A DNA stretch of 64,000 nt from Paraburkholderia nodosa (GCF_001718195.1 NZ_MCNV01000006.1:1-64000); one strand, 5' to 3'. Shown: positions 26,946 to 37,706, counted from the first letter of the stretch. The notes: generated from the letters alone by a model not told the origin. Translations and numbers: made by a program.

Positions 26946-27327
26946 CGTGTGGATAACGCGTAATTGCGTCGCGCCGAACCAGGTTATCCACGCCCACCTC
27001 TGGACAACCTGGGGACGACCTGGCGAACGACCTGTGGACCACTTCTTGATAACCACGCGCCTGGCGTTGCGACCTGAAAAGTTATCCCAGCAGCTCGCAA
27101 CGCGTACAAGCTTTGTCCGCATGGCTATCCGTTTTGCATCGGTATGAGCCGACAGGCAATTTTCGTGTTGTCCACAGTTAATGCCAGGACTTGTTAACTG
27201 CTACTACTTATAAATATAAATACTGAAAAGACTATGGGGATATACGCGACGCTCGCTTCGTTCGCGTGCTGCGCATTCGCGCAAAGTCATTCCACGCTGT
27301 GTTCAAGTGTCCCACGCATGCGCAATG

Positions 27328-27356
27328 AAAAAAGGCGTGCCCCGAGGAGGCACGCC
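27328..27356 (-). terminator. terminator of the Sir2 gene
   Basis: The stem GGCGTGCC / GGCACGCC with a 7-base loop is followed on the minus strand by six T, 36 bases beyond the stop. Confidence 0.88.
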
Positions 27357-27391
27357 CTTGCCGAATGCATCGCGTGAGGACACTGTGGGGG

Positions 27392-28159
27392 CTAGTCGTC
27401 CGCCATCATCCGCTCGATCGTCGGCTCGAGGTCGAGCAAACCGATGGTCGCGGGCTTGGCCTCGACGACGCCAAAGCATTCCGTGCGCTGTGGCGCCGGA
27501 TCGACGAGGAAATTGCGCGCGTAATGCCCGCAACGCGCAGGCGGCAGAAGCCGCTCGGGCGGGATCACCTCGAATGCCGTCCCCACGGCGATGAAGAGAT
27601 CGTCCGGCGTCATGTCGCTCTGAATGCGCCAGAGCGTCTCGTACTCGGGCGCGGCCTCGTTGAAAAACACTACACCGGGCTTCACGCCCTCCACCTGCCC
27701 GCAGGACGGACAGGCCGCTTGCGGATCGAGCGCGCGGCCGGACACGGGAAACCGATAGTCGCAATCGGTGCACAGCAGCGAAATCATGTCGCCGTGCAGA
27801 TGCGTCACCTGGCGCGCGCCGGCCTGCTCGAGCATGTCGTCGATGTTCTGCGTGACGAGATGCACGCGCTCCGTGCCCCAGGCGTCCTGCCACTTCGCGA
27901 GCCGTTCGTGGGCGGCGTTCGGGCGCGCGTCGCCGCATTCGGCGATGCGCTGGTTGTAGAAACGGAACACCGCGGGCCGGTTGCGGCGCCACGTGAGGTA
28001 ATTGCACACCTCGTCGATGCTCGCATGGGACCAGATGCCGTCGCCGGTGCGGAACGTCGAAATGCCGCTTTCCGCAGACAGTCCCGCACCGGAAAACACG
28101 AACAGGCGGGGGAGTCTGCCGGACTGCCCCGGTTGCCGGGATTGCGCCACGTTTGCCAC
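27392..28159 (-). CDS. Sir2-family NAD-dependent deacylase
   Basis: The 255-residue protein is a sirtuin, removing acyl groups from protein lysines with NAD. It shows the NAD loop FSGAGLSAESGI (residues 22-33), QNID (104-107), the catalytic His H122 in THLHGD, and a zinc site C130-x2-C133 / C150-x2-C153. It is close to bacterial CobB in layout. The usual desuccinylase Tyr/Arg pair was not verified, so the acyl preference is open. It stands alone; its promoter should lie upstream at 28160-28230. Confidence 0.92.
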   Translation of the reverse strand: MANVAQSRQPGQSGRLPRLFVFSGAGLSAESGISTFRTGDGIWSHASIDEVCNYLTWRRNRPAVFRFYNQRIAECGDARPNAAHERLAKWQDAWGTERVHLVTQNIDDMLEQAGARQVTHLHGDMISLLCTDCDYRFPVSGRALDPQAACPSCGQVEGVKPGVVFFNEAAPEYETLWRIQSDMTPDDLFIAVGTAFEVIPPERLLPPARCGHYARNFLVDPAPQRTECFGVVEAKPATIGLLDLEPTIERMMADD

Positions 28160-28365
28160 TTTCGCCTCCTTGATCGAACGGCGACATTATGACCGTCCAG
28201 CGGCGTTTCGGCAGAGGTTCGCCATGGCGGACAGGCGCATGGTCCCGACGAGCGCGCTGTGCGCCCCCAGAACCGGCGCAGGGCGTCTGATCACCCCTGA
28301 CCACGCGCCGGGTCGCGGCAGCCGCTTGAGAGGCCTCTCAACGCCTTCTGCCGCGATCGGCCAAT

Positions 28366-28398
28366 AAAAAAGGGATGCCGCTATGGCATCCCTTTTTT
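28366..28398 (-). terminator. terminator of glmS (works both ways)
   Basis: A perfect stem GGGATGCC / GGCATCCC flanked by six A and six T lies 30 bases beyond the glmS stop. Confidence 0.92.
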
Positions 28399-28427
28399 CA
28401 ACAGGCGCGATCAGCGCGCGAACAACC

Positions 28428-30254
28428 TCACTCCACCGTCACCGACTTCGCGAGGTTACGCGGCTTGTCCACATCGGTGCCGCGCACGCACGCCGTGTGA
28501 TACGCGAGCAGTTGCAGCGGCACGACGTGCAGGATCGGCGACAGCAGCCCGTAGTGCTCCGGCATGCGGATCACGTGGATGCCGTCTTCGCTCGTGATGT
28601 GCGTATCGGCGTCGGCGAACACGTACAGCTGGCCGCCGCGCGCGCGCACTTCCTGCATGTTCGACTTGAGCTTCTCGAGCAGCGCGTCGTTGGGCGCCAC
28701 GGTCACCACGGGCATCGCCTCGGTCACGAGCGCAAGCGGCCCGTGCTTGAGCTCGCCGGCCGGATACGCCTCGGCGTGGATGTACGAGATTTCCTTGAGC
28801 TTGAGCGCGCCTTCGAGCGCGATCGGATAATGCAGCCCGCGCCCGAGGAACAACGCGTTTTCCTTGCGCGCGAACTCTTCGGACCACGCGATGATCTGCG
28901 GCTCCAGCGCGAGCACGCCGTTGAGCGCGGCCGGCAGATGGCGCAGCAGTTTCAGGTGCGCGCTTTCCTGTTCGGCATTCACATGGCCGCGCAGCTTGCC
29001 GAGCGTGACGGCGAGAATGAAAAGGCCGACGAGCTGCGTGGTGAACGCCTTCGTCGACGCGACGCCGATCTCGCGCCCTGCGTGCGTGAGGAACTTGAGC
29101 GCGGTGAGCCGCACCATCGCGCTCGTCGCCACGTTGCACACGGCGAGCGTGTGCGCCATGCCGAGCGACTGCGCGTGCTTGAGCGCGGCGAGCGTGTCCG
29201 CGGTTTCGCCCGACTGCGAAATCGTCACGACGAGCGCGCGCGGATTCGGCACCGACTCGCGATAGCGGTATTCGCTCGCGATCTCGACATCGGTGCGGAT
29301 CTTCGCCACGGATTCGAGCCAGTACTTCGCCGTGAGGCCCGCGTAATAGCTCGTGCCGCACGCGAGAATCAGGATGCTGTCGATGCCCTTGAACACCTCG
29401 CCCGCGTTCTCGCCGAAGAGTTCGGGCGTGAAGGCGTCGGTGGCGGGAATGGTGTCGGAGATCGCACGCGGCTGCTCGAAGATTTCCTTCTGCATGTAGT
29501 GGCGATACGGGCCGAGATCGACCGCGCCGCCATACGCGCCATAGGCCTGCACGTCGCGCACTTCGCGCGTCACGATATTGCCCGCGCGATCGGCGATGCG
29601 CACGCCTTCCAGCGTGATCTCGCACACATCGCCCTCTTCCAGATAGCTGATGTGCTCGGCGCTGCCCGCGATGGCGAGCCCGTCCGACGCGATGAAATTC
29701 TCACCCTTGCCATAGCCCACCACGAGCGGCGACCCGGCGCGCGCGCCGACCACCGTATGCGGCTGGCTCTTGTGCACCACGCCGATCGCATACGCGCCCG
29801 CGAGTTGCTGCACGGCCGCGCGCACGGCGACGAACAGGTCGCCCTGATACAGGCTGTGGATCAGATGCGCGATGACTTCGGTGTCGGTCTGCGAAACGAA
29901 TTCGTAGCCCTTCGCGCGCAGCATTTCGCGCAGCGACTCGTAGTTCTCGATGATGCCGTTGTGCACGATCGCGAGCGTGTCGCGTGAGAAGATCGGGTGC
30001 GCATTGTTCACCGTGGGCGCACCGTGGGTGGCCCAGCGCGTGTGCGCGATACCGGTCACGCCTTCGAAGTGCGACTCGCGCACCTGCTCGTCGAGCTCGG
30101 CCACGCGCGCCACGCTGCGCACGCGCTGCGGGCCGTCGGCCGTCACGACGGCCACGCCGCACGAGTCGTAGCCGCGATATTCGAGCCGCCGCAGTCCTTC
30201 GATCAGGACGGGAACGATGTTACGAAGCGCAACCGCGCCGACGATGCCGCACAT
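28428..30254 (-). CDS. glmS: Glutamine-fructose-6-phosphate aminotransferase (isomerizing)
   Basis: GlmS makes glucosamine-6-phosphate from fructose-6-phosphate and glutamine, opening UDP-GlcNAc synthesis for cell wall and LPS. The 608-residue protein starts [12 protein letters not shown], so Cys2 becomes the N-terminal amidotransferase nucleophile. That fixes the ATG at 30254 over one six codons upstream. Residues to about 215 form the glutaminase domain (RWATHGAPT); two SIS sugar-isomerase domains follow, ending in the family [12 protein letters not shown]. It lies 71 bp after glmU in the same direction, a glmUS operon. No glmS ribozyme is expected or seen in the short spacer. Confidence 0.98.
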   Translation of the reverse strand: MCGIVGAVALRNIVPVLIEGLRRLEYRGYDSCGVAVVTADGPQRVRSVARVAELDEQVRESHFEGVTGIAHTRWATHGAPTVNNAHPIFSRDTLAIVHNGIIENYESLREMLRAKGYEFVSQTDTEVIAHLIHSLYQGDLFVAVRAAVQQLAGAYAIGVVHKSQPHTVVGARAGSPLVVGYGKGENFIASDGLAIAGSAEHISYLEEGDVCEITLEGVRIADRAGNIVTREVRDVQAYGAYGGAVDLGPYRHYMQKEIFEQPRAISDTIPATDAFTPELFGENAGEVFKGIDSILILACGTSYYAGLTAKYWLESVAKIRTDVEIASEYRYRESVPNPRALVVTISQSGETADTLAALKHAQSLGMAHTLAVCNVATSAMVRLTALKFLTHAGREIGVASTKAFTTQLVGLFILAVTLGKLRGHVNAEQESAHLKLLRHLPAALNGVLALEPQIIAWSEEFARKENALFLGRGLHYPIALEGALKLKEISYIHAEAYPAGELKHGPLALVTEAMPVVTVAPNDALLEKLKSNMQEVRARGGQLYVFADADTHITSEDGIHVIRMPEHYGLLSPILHVVPLQLLAYHTACVRGTDVDKPRNLAKSVTVE

Positions 30255-30325
30255 GGATTCGATCCTTTGCAATGAGAGGCGTGGGCGCCGCGCGTCTTCG
30301 CACAGCGGCGCCGGGTTTCAACCGT

Positions 30326-31687
30326 TCAGTTCTTTTTCTTCACCGGCCGAACGTAGCCGGTTTTCGCGATCTGCGTTTTTTCGTTGAGCACGAGCGTGGC
30401 TTCCGGCACGTCCTTCCACACCGTCGTGCCCGCCGCGATCGTTACGCCGCGGCCCACGCGCACGGGCGCGACGAGCTGCGTATCCGAGCCCACGAACACG
30501 TTGTCCTCGATGATCGTGCGGTGCTTGTTCGCGCCGTCGTAATTGCAGGTGATGGTGCCCGCGCCGATGTTCACGCCCGCGCCGACATCGGCGTCGCCCA
30601 CGTAGCTCAGGTGATTCGCCTTCGAGCCCACGCCGATGTTCGCGTTCTTCACCTCGACGAAGTTGCCCACGTGAACTTCATCGGCGAGCTTCGCGCCGGG
30701 ACGCAGACGCGCATACGGCCCGAGCACCGCGTTCGCGCCGACCGCCGCGTTTTCGATATGCGTGTAGGCGTCCACGCGCGTGCCCGCGCCGAGCGACGCG
30801 CTGCGAATCACGCAGTTCGGGCCCACGCTCACGTTTTCCGCCAGCGTCACCTCGCCTTCGAATACGCAGTTCACGTCGATGAACACGTCGCGCCCGCAGG
30901 TGAGCGAGCCGCGCACGTCGATGCGCGCGGGATCCGCGAGCGTCACGCCCGCGACGAGCAGCGCTTCGGCCACGTTGCGCTGATGCACGCGCTCGAGTTC
31001 GGCGAGCTGCTGCTTGCTGTTCACGCCGAGCGTTTCCCATTCTGCGTCGGGCTGCGCGGTCACGGCCGGGTGACCGGCGGCGATCGCGGCTTCCACGACG
31101 TCGGTGAGGTAATACTCGCCCTGCGCGTTGTCGTTCTTCAGCGCGGCCAGCCAGCCCGCGAGCGGCGCGGTGGGCGTCACGACGATGCCCGTGTTGATCT
31201 CGGCGATCTTGCGCTGCGCCTCGTTCGCGTCCTTCTGCTCGACGATGCGCTCGACCTTGCCCGCCGCGTCGCGCACGATGCGGCCGTAACCGGTCGGGTC
31301 GTCGAGCGTGACGGTGAGGATGCCGTAGCCGTTCTCGCCAGCGGTGTCGACGAGACGCTTGAGCGTGGAAGCGCGCGTGAGCGGCACGTCGCCGTAGAGC
31401 ACGAGCGTGGGCACGTTCGCGTCGAGCAGCGGCAGCGCCTGCGCGAGCGCGTGGCCCGTGCCGAGCTGCTGCGCCTGCAGCGCGAACTGGACGTCGGGCG
31501 CGCCGACGGCTTCGCGCACGGCTTCGCCGCCATGGCCGACCACGACGACGAGGCGCGTGGGCGACAGCGTGCGGGCAGTATCGATGACGTGCGAGAGGAG
31601 TGGCTTGCCGGCGAGCGGATGGAGCACTTTCGGCAGCGCGGAGTGCATGCGTTTGCCCATGCCTGCCGCGAGGATCACGATGTTCAT
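30326..31687 (-). CDS. glmU: Bifunctional UDP-GlcNAc pyrophosphorylase / GlcN-1-P acetyltransferase
   Basis: GlmU acetylates glucosamine-1-phosphate and then couples it to UTP to give UDP-GlcNAc. The 453-residue protein has an N-terminal nucleotidyltransferase domain ([17 protein letters not shown], residues 6-22; YGDVPLT). Its C-terminal left-handed beta-helix acetyltransferase shows hexapeptide repeats and [20 protein letters not shown]. It is the first gene of the glmU-glmS unit and of normal length. Confidence 0.98.
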   Translation of the reverse strand: MNIVILAAGMGKRMHSALPKVLHPLAGKPLLSHVIDTARTLSPTRLVVVVGHGGEAVREAVGAPDVQFALQAQQLGTGHALAQALPLLDANVPTLVLYGDVPLTRASTLKRLVDTAGENGYGILTVTLDDPTGYGRIVRDAAGKVERIVEQKDANEAQRKIAEINTGIVVTPTAPLAGWLAALKNDNAQGEYYLTDVVEAAIAAGHPAVTAQPDAEWETLGVNSKQQLAELERVHQRNVAEALLVAGVTLADPARIDVRGSLTCGRDVFIDVNCVFEGEVTLAENVSVGPNCVIRSASLGAGTRVDAYTHIENAAVGANAVLGPYARLRPGAKLADEVHVGNFVEVKNANIGVGSKANHLSYVGDADVGAGVNIGAGTITCNYDGANKHRTIIEDNVFVGSDTQLVAPVRVGRGVTIAAGTTVWKDVPEATLVLNEKTQIAKTGYVRPVKKKN

Positions 31688-31823
31688 TGCATCAGTGACT
31701 GAATGAGGATGAAGCGGCCGATTTTAGCATGCGGGATATCCCCGACATGCCGGCCGGCCGGGCTCTCGTGCCCCGAAAAACATTGTTTTACAACTGCTTT
31801 TCTTCGGATCGACAGGCGGAAGT

Positions 31824-31854
31824 AAAAACGCTCCGATGCGGGGTCGGAGCGTTT
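31824..31854 (-). terminator. terminator of ttcA
   Basis: The 11-bp stem AAACGCTCCGA / TCGGAGCGTTT with a 7-base loop is followed on the minus strand by five T, 31 bases beyond the ttcA stop. Confidence 0.88.
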
Positions 31855-31884
31855 CAGAACCACAGAGGCGATCTGAGGTAAGGC

Positions 31885-32856
<972 letters not shown>

Positions 32857-32859
32857 GAA

Positions 32860-33255
32860 TCAGTCCTCTTTGATGCGAAAGACCTCGACGCCCACCGCGT
32901 CGCAGTCCGGATAAACGTCGGGCTTCTCGGTCGAAACGCGCACCGCGCGCACGAGTTCGTGCGAAAGCAGCGCCGCGGCGAGATCGTCGCAGAGCGTCTC
33001 CTGCAGATGGATATGGCCTTTGCCCACGCGTTCGGCGACGGTCGAGCGCATGAAGTCGTAGTCGACGACTTCGCGCAGTTTGTCCTCTTGCGGCGTGGTC
33101 GAAGCAAGCGGCACGAACAGGTCGACATTGATGATGACGCGCTGTTCGCCGCGCTTCTCGAACTCATGCACGCCGATGTTGATGTGCACTTCGTAGTCGC
33201 GCAGGAAGAGCCGGCGGCAATCGGCGAGCCGGGGGTGAAGCAAAACGGTGGACAT
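32860..33255 (-). CDS. folB: Dihydroneopterin aldolase
   Basis: FolB cleaves 7,8-dihydroneopterin to 6-hydroxymethyl-dihydropterin and glycolaldehyde in folate synthesis. The 131-residue protein shows the family blocks FLRDYEVHINIGVHEFEKRG and VVDYDFMRSTV. The substrate-site Glu lies in HLQETLCDDLA, and the conserved Lys in VSTEKPDVYPDCDAVGVEV. It is directly followed by ttcA. The upstream pteridine-reductase-like SDR, 203 bp away on the same strand, fits a pterin theme. Confidence 0.95.
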   Translation of the reverse strand: MSTVLLHPRLADCRRLFLRDYEVHINIGVHEFEKRGEQRVIINVDLFVPLASTTPQEDKLREVVDYDFMRSTVAERVGKGHIHLQETLCDDLAAALLSHELVRAVRVSTEKPDVYPDCDAVGVEVFRIKED

Positions 33256-33458
33256 ACGGGTTCCAGTCGATAAAAGCGTGCGTTCTCTCGCACGTATGCC
33301 GGCGCGGCGCGCCCGGCGGGTCGTTCAGCCGGTCTGCAAAACCGCTCGTGCGCGGCGGCTTGCATTCCTTTGTCTTCGTCAGCACCGCAGGCTCGCCGTT
33401 CTGCTGGCAGCGGGCTGTGCATTTAGTTGCAAAACTAGATGCAATCCACGTTCGGGCG

Positions 33459-34316
33459 TCAGCCGCCCGTCAAAAACATCACGTCGCGGGGCAGCGGCAG
33501 GAGGTGCTGGCCGCCGTCCACGACGAGCGTCGTGCCGGTCACGCCGGTCGCCCGCGCCAGATACAGCGCGGCTTCCACGAGATCGGCGGGCCGCGACGCG
33601 CGCTTGAGCGGCGTGACCTGATGCGCGGCGGCGAAGCTCGCCGGCGTCTGGTCGCCCGACTGCAGCGTGAGGCCGGGCGCGAGCCCGACCACCCTCACCT
33701 TCGGCGCGAGTGCCTGGGCAAGCGCGACGGTGGCGTTCTGCAGCGCGGCCTTCGTCAGCGTGTACGACAGATAGTCGGGATTCATGTTGTACAGCTTCTG
33801 GTCGAGCACGTTGATCACACATGGGCGCAGCGTCTCGTCGTCCGCCGCCGCTTCGGGCGTTGCCTCGTACAGCATGCGCGAGAGCACGAGCGGCGCGCCC
33901 ACGTTGATCGCCATCAGCTGCAGCAGCTTCGCGTAGCCCACATCCTGCGCGGTGTCCTCGTCGAAGCGCGAGGCATTGTTGAGCACGCACGCCGGACGAC
34001 CGAGCGCCGCGACACAATCCGGCACGAGCCGCGCCACCTGGGCTTCGTCGCCGAGGTCGGCGTGCAGCGCCACAGCCCGGCGGCCCAGCGCCGCGATCTG
34101 CGCGACGACTTCGTCGGCGGCCTCGCGCGACTCACCGTAATGGACCGCGACGTCCCAGCCGCGCTGCGCAAAGCCGAGCGAGAACTCGCGGCCAATACGG
34201 CGTGCTCCGCCCGTGACCAGCACGACGGGCGCCGCTACGCCAAAATCGGGGCGCGATCCGTTGTCGGATGCACTCATGTCGGCGTCAGCCGGGCGGATGC
34301 CGGGAGTTGCGCTCAT
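33459..34316 (-). CDS. Pteridine-reductase-like short-chain dehydrogenase (FolM-like)
   Basis: The protein (285 residues from the first ATG; a second ATG at 34277 removes 13) is a classical SDR with features of the PTR1/FolM branch. The cofactor motif is TGGARRIG (35-42), where the Arg pair favours NADPH. NNASRF lies at 113-118, and the catalytic pair Y185/K189 is in YTLTKAAL after the conserved Asp of VINVLDQ. FolM and PTR1 reduce dihydrobiopterin, dihydromonapterin or dihydrofolate. Neighbouring folB supports a pterin role. Its 5' end nearly touches that of the divergent methyltransferase gene, so the start is uncertain. Confidence 0.85.
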   Translation of the reverse strand: MSATPGIRPADADMSASDNGSRPDFGVAAPVVLVTGGARRIGREFSLGFAQRGWDVAVHYGESREAADEVVAQIAALGRRAVALHADLGDEAQVARLVPDCVAALGRPACVLNNASRFDEDTAQDVGYAKLLQLMAINVGAPLVLSRMLYEATPEAAADDETLRPCVINVLDQKLYNMNPDYLSYTLTKAALQNATVALAQALAPKVRVVGLAPGLTLQSGDQTPASFAAAHQVTPLKRASRPADLVEAALYLARATGVTGTTLVVDGGQHLLPLPRDVMFLTGG

Positions 34317-34329
34317 TTACAATGCCGGG

Positions 34330-35532
34330 ATGAATCCGAAAGCTCACGAACCCGATAGTTTACCTGTTCCCGAGCCGATCGCGCTCGCGCAGTCCGAGGC
34401 GCTCGCGGCCACGTTGCGCGCCGAGATCGCCGCGGCGGGCGGGTGGCTCCCGTTCGACCGCTACATGGAGCGCGCACTCTATGCGCCGGGACTCGGCTAC
34501 TACGGCGGCGGCGCACGCAAATTCGGCCTCTTTGCCGGCGACGGCAGCGACTTCGTGACCGCGCCCGAGCTTTCGCCGCTCTTTGCCGCGACGCTCGCGC
34601 GCGCCGTGGGCGAAGCGCTCGCCGCCAGCGGCACGCACCGTCTGATGGAATTCGGTGCGGGCACGGGCCGCCTCGCGGCGGGTCTGATGCTCGCACTCGA
34701 CGCAGCAGGCGTGGCGTTCGACTCCTACGCCATCGTCGATCTGTCGGGCGAGTTGCGCGAGCGCCAGCGCAAGACCATCGTGCAGCTCGCGCCGGCACTG
34801 CTGAGTCGCGTGACGTGGCTCGATGCGCTGCCCGCGCAGTTCGAAGGCGTGGTGATCGGCAACGAGGTGCTCGACGCCATGCCGGTGCGCCTCTTCTCGC
34901 GCAAGGACGCCGTCTGGCACGAGCGCGGCGTGAGCGCAAACGCAGAAGGCGCCTTCGTCTTTTCCGATCAGCCGGCGAACTCCGGGCGCGATGCCAACTG
35001 GCCCGAGAGCGCGCTCGCAGGCGTGGAAGGCAGCGAAGACTACGTGACCGAAACGCACGAAGCCGCACTCGCCTTCACGCGCACGGTTTGCGCGATGCTC
35101 CAGCGCGGCGCGGCTTTCTTCATCGACTATGGCTTTCCGCGCCACGAGTACTACCATGCGCAGCGCGCGCAAGGCACACTGATGTGCCACTACCGGCACC
35201 GCGCGCATGGCGACCCGTTCCTCTATCCCGGTTTGCAGGACATCACCGCGCACGTGGAATTCACGGGCATTGCCGAAGCGGGCGTCGAAGCGGGCGCGGA
35301 CCTGCTCGGCTATACCACACAGGCGCGCTTTCTGATGAACGCGGGCATTACCGACGTGCTGAGCGAGATCGATCCGCACGACGCGCAGCGCTTTCTGCCC
35401 GCCGCGAACGCGGTGCAGAAACTCGTATCGGAAAGCGAGATGGGCGAGTTGTTCAAGGTGATCGCGTTTTCGCGCGGCATCGACGAGACCATCGCGGCGT
35501 TTGCGCGCGGCGACCGCAGCCACACACTCTGA
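34330..35532 (+). CDS. SAM-dependent methyltransferase, MidA/NDUFAF7 family
   Basis: The 400-residue protein matches COG1565: PFDRYMERALYAPGLGYYGG near the N-terminus, TAPELSPLFAATLA, the SAM loop MEFGAGTGRLAAGL, and VVIGNEVLDAMPV. The mitochondrial relative NDUFAF7 methylates an arginine of complex I; the bacterial target is not established. The ATG at 34330 lies only 6 bases after a TACAAT box, so the message may be leaderless. It is followed after 18 bases by the DUF2905 gene. Confidence 0.9.
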   Translation: MNPKAHEPDSLPVPEPIALAQSEALAATLRAEIAAAGGWLPFDRYMERALYAPGLGYYGGGARKFGLFAGDGSDFVTAPELSPLFAATLARAVGEALAASGTHRLMEFGAGTGRLAAGLMLALDAAGVAFDSYAIVDLSGELRERQRKTIVQLAPALLSRVTWLDALPAQFEGVVIGNEVLDAMPVRLFSRKDAVWHERGVSANAEGAFVFSDQPANSGRDANWPESALAGVEGSEDYVTETHEAALAFTRTVCAMLQRGAAFFIDYGFPRHEYYHAQRAQGTLMCHYRHRAHGDPFLYPGLQDITAHVEFTGIAEAGVEAGADLLGYTTQARFLMNAGITDVLSEIDPHDAQRFLPAANAVQKLVSESEMGELFKVIAFSRGIDETIAAFARGDRSHTL

Positions 35533-35550
35533 GGCTCACGCCGCGCGACC

Positions 35551-35745
35551 ATGATCCGCTGGTTTCTCACCACCTTCATCGCCGTGGCGATTCTCTCGAG
35601 CGCCCAGCCCTGGCTCAGAAAGCTCGGCATCGGGCGGCTGCCGGGCGACATCACGCTGCGCATTTTCGGCCGCGAATATCCGCTGCCGTTCATGTCGACG
35701 CTCGTGCTTTCGATGGCGCTTTCGTTTCTCGTGCGCGCGCTCTGA
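35551..35745 (+). CDS. DUF2905 small membrane protein
   Basis: The 64-residue protein has a first transmembrane helix (about 5-20), a short loop with LGIGRLPGDITLRIFGREYPLPF, and a second helix to the C-terminus. This matches the DUF2905 family, whose function is unknown. It follows the MidA-like gene by 18 bases and is probably cotranscribed. Confidence 0.88.
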   Translation: MIRWFLTTFIAVAILSSAQPWLRKLGIGRLPGDITLRIFGREYPLPFMSTLVLSMALSFLVRAL

Positions 35746-35763
35746 GCGAGCGCGCTCGACCGG

Positions 35764-37005
35764 TCAAGCCGCAGCGAGCGCGCCTTCCACCGCCGCCACG
35801 CGCGCCTCGTGCACCGCTTCCTTGATCTTCTCGGCGCCGCCGCGTTCGATCGAGCGCGCAATCGCCCCCGCATCGACGCCGCGCGCAGCCACGAGCGCGA
35901 TCCGCAGGCGCTCCGCCTGCGGATAAGGCGCGTTCTCCCAGTTCAGCCGCCCGCGCAAATCGGCCTCGCAGGCCTGCAACGCCTCGGCGAAACGCGCGGG
36001 TTTGCGCAGCGCGTCGCAACGTTCGAGCATGCGCACGAGCGCCGCCGCGCCCATCTCCATCACGCGATGCACGTTGCCGTGCTCGCGCGCGACCAGCACC
36101 GCCAGCTCGCGGCAGTCGTTGGGCACGCGCAGACGGTCGCACAGCGGTTTGAGCAGATCGACGCTGCGCCCTTCGTGGCCGAGGTGACGCGGCAGCACGT
36201 CCTCGGGCGTCGTGCCCTTGCCGAGATCGTGCGTGAGCGCCGCGAAGCGCACCGGCAGCGTGTAGCCCTGCGCGGCCGCATGGTCGATCACCATCATCAC
36301 GTGCACGCCGGTGTCGATCTCCGGGTGATAGTCGGCGCGCTGCGGTACGCCCCACAGCGCGTCGACCTCGGGCAGCACGCGCGCGAGCGCGCCGCAATCG
36401 CGCAGCACCTCGAACATGCGCGACGGCTTCGCTTCCATGAGACCGCGGGCGATTTCCTGCCACACGCGCTCAGGCACGAGTGAATCGACTTCGCCCGAAG
36501 CGACCATCTCGCGCATGAGTTCGAGCGTTTCAGGCGCGACGGTGAAATCGGCGAATCGCGCGGCAAAGCGCGCGATACGAAGAATGCGCACGGGGTCTTC
36601 GAGAAACGCGTCGCTCACGTGGCGGAACACGCGCGCCTCGAGATCGCGCGCGCCGCCGAACGGATCGACGACCTCCCCCGTGAGCACGCCGCCCGGCTGC
36701 ACTTCGCGCGCCATCGCGTTGATGGTGAGATCGCGCCGCGCGAGATCTTCCTCGAGTGTCACGTCAGGCGCGTAGAAGAACTGGAAGCCGTGATAGCCGG
36801 CCGCCGTCTTGCGCTCGGTGCGCGCAAGCGCGTACTCCGCGTGCGTTTCGGGATGCAGAAAGACCGGGAAGTCCTTGCCCACCGGACGATAGCCCTGCGC
36901 GGCCATCTGCTCGGGCGTCGCGCCCACCACGACATAGTCGCGGTCGCGCACGGGCAGCCCGAGCATCTCGTCGCGGATCGCGCCGCCTACGACATAGATC
37001 TTCAT
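35764..37005 (-). CDS. cca: tRNA CCA-adding enzyme (with HD domain)
   Basis: This nucleotidyltransferase builds and repairs the 3' CCA end of tRNAs. The 413-residue class II enzyme has the GG motif VVGGAIRDEMLGL (7-16), the metal Asp pair D21/D23 in RDRDYVVVG, and the RRDLTINAMA and EDPVRILRIARFAARF motifs. The C-terminal HD phosphohydrolase domain carries VMMVIDHA and LTHDLGKG, as in E. coli-type Cca with phosphatase activity. The ATG at 37005 overlaps the stop of the upstream GST gene (ATGA), so the two are translationally coupled. Confidence 0.97.
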   Translation of the reverse strand: MKIYVVGGAIRDEMLGLPVRDRDYVVVGATPEQMAAQGYRPVGKDFPVFLHPETHAEYALARTERKTAAGYHGFQFFYAPDVTLEEDLARRDLTINAMAREVQPGGVLTGEVVDPFGGARDLEARVFRHVSDAFLEDPVRILRIARFAARFADFTVAPETLELMREMVASGEVDSLVPERVWQEIARGLMEAKPSRMFEVLRDCGALARVLPEVDALWGVPQRADYHPEIDTGVHVMMVIDHAAAQGYTLPVRFAALTHDLGKGTTPEDVLPRHLGHEGRSVDLLKPLCDRLRVPNDCRELAVLVAREHGNVHRVMEMGAAALVRMLERCDALRKPARFAEALQACEADLRGRLNWENAPYPQAERLRIALVAARGVDAGAIARSIERGGAEKIKEAVHEARVAAVEGALAAA

Positions 37006-37652
37006 TCGTCGTCGCGCTCGTCGTCCTGGACGATGTGCGTTTCGCGGCGCGCCGCCTCGACCCACTCGGTCACCGCGGGCAGTGCGCTCACGCGCTGCGC
37101 GTACGCCGCCGCTTCGGGCGAGAGCTTCGGCTGGTAGCTGTTGAAGCGCATGACGACCGGCGCGTACATCGCGTCGGCAATGCTGAACTCGCCGAACAGG
37201 AACGGCCCGCCGCTCGCGGCGAGACACTCGCGCCAGAGCGCGTCGATGCGCGCGACGTCGGCGAGCGCACCCGGCGTCGCGCCGGCGCCCGGCTTCACCT
37301 TGCGGATGTTCATCGGCATGTGGTTGCGCACTTCGCCGAAGCCCGAATGCATCTCCGCGCTCACACTGCGCGCGCGGGCGCGCGCGTTCGCGTCGCGCGG
37401 CCACAGCGCGTGCTGCGGGAAGCGCTCGGCGAGCGTCTCGGCAATCGCGAGCGAATCCCACACGGCAAAGCCGTCGTCGCCAACGAGGCACGGCACCTTG
37501 CCCGAGGCCGAGAACGCGAGGATCGACGACCTGGTGGCCGGCTCGTCGAGCTCGATCAACACCTCCTCGAACGCAATGCCGAAGTGCTTGAGCAGCACCC
37601 ACGGACGCATCGACCACGACGAATAGTTCTTGTCTCCGATTACGAGCTTCAT
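37002..37652 (-). CDS. Glutathione S-transferase family protein
   Basis: The 216-residue protein has the thioredoxin-like N-terminal domain (LVIGDKNYSSWSMRPWVLLK, with KVPCLVGDDG and the glutathione-binding DSLAIAETLAE) and the all-helical C-terminal domain. The substrate is not known. It is coupled by a 4-base overlap to cca, an arrangement that may simply share expression. Confidence 0.92.
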   Translation of the reverse strand: MKLVIGDKNYSSWSMRPWVLLKHFGIAFEEVLIELDEPATRSSILAFSASGKVPCLVGDDGFAVWDSLAIAETLAERFPQHALWPRDANARARARSVSAEMHSGFGEVRNHMPMNIRKVKPGAGATPGALADVARIDALWRECLAASGGPFLFGEFSIADAMYAPVVMRFNSYQPKLSPEAAAYAQRVSALPAVTEWVEAARRETHIVQDDERDDE

Positions 37653-37706
37653 TGTTCCAATGACCGTTGTGAGTTGAATAAGCGCCGGCTGAGAGTCCGC
37701 GTTGGG

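Larger units (their letters stand above)
26861..27391. other. 531-bp convergent intergenic region with DnaA-box cluster and AT-rich tract
   Basis: Both flanking genes end here, so no promoter is needed. Apart from two terminators, it holds a perfect DnaA box on the minus strand (26948-26956, TTATCCACA), TTATCCACG (26984-26992) and TTGTCCACA (27168-27176). Weaker 7-of-9 sites lie at 26999-27007 and 27033-27041. An AT-rich tract follows at about 27191-27232 (TTATAAATATAAATACTG part). No protein gene with normal codon use is present. This looks like a DnaA-binding locus, either a titration site or a remnant or cryptic origin; dnaA, gyrB and par genes are not nearby. Confidence 0.5.
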
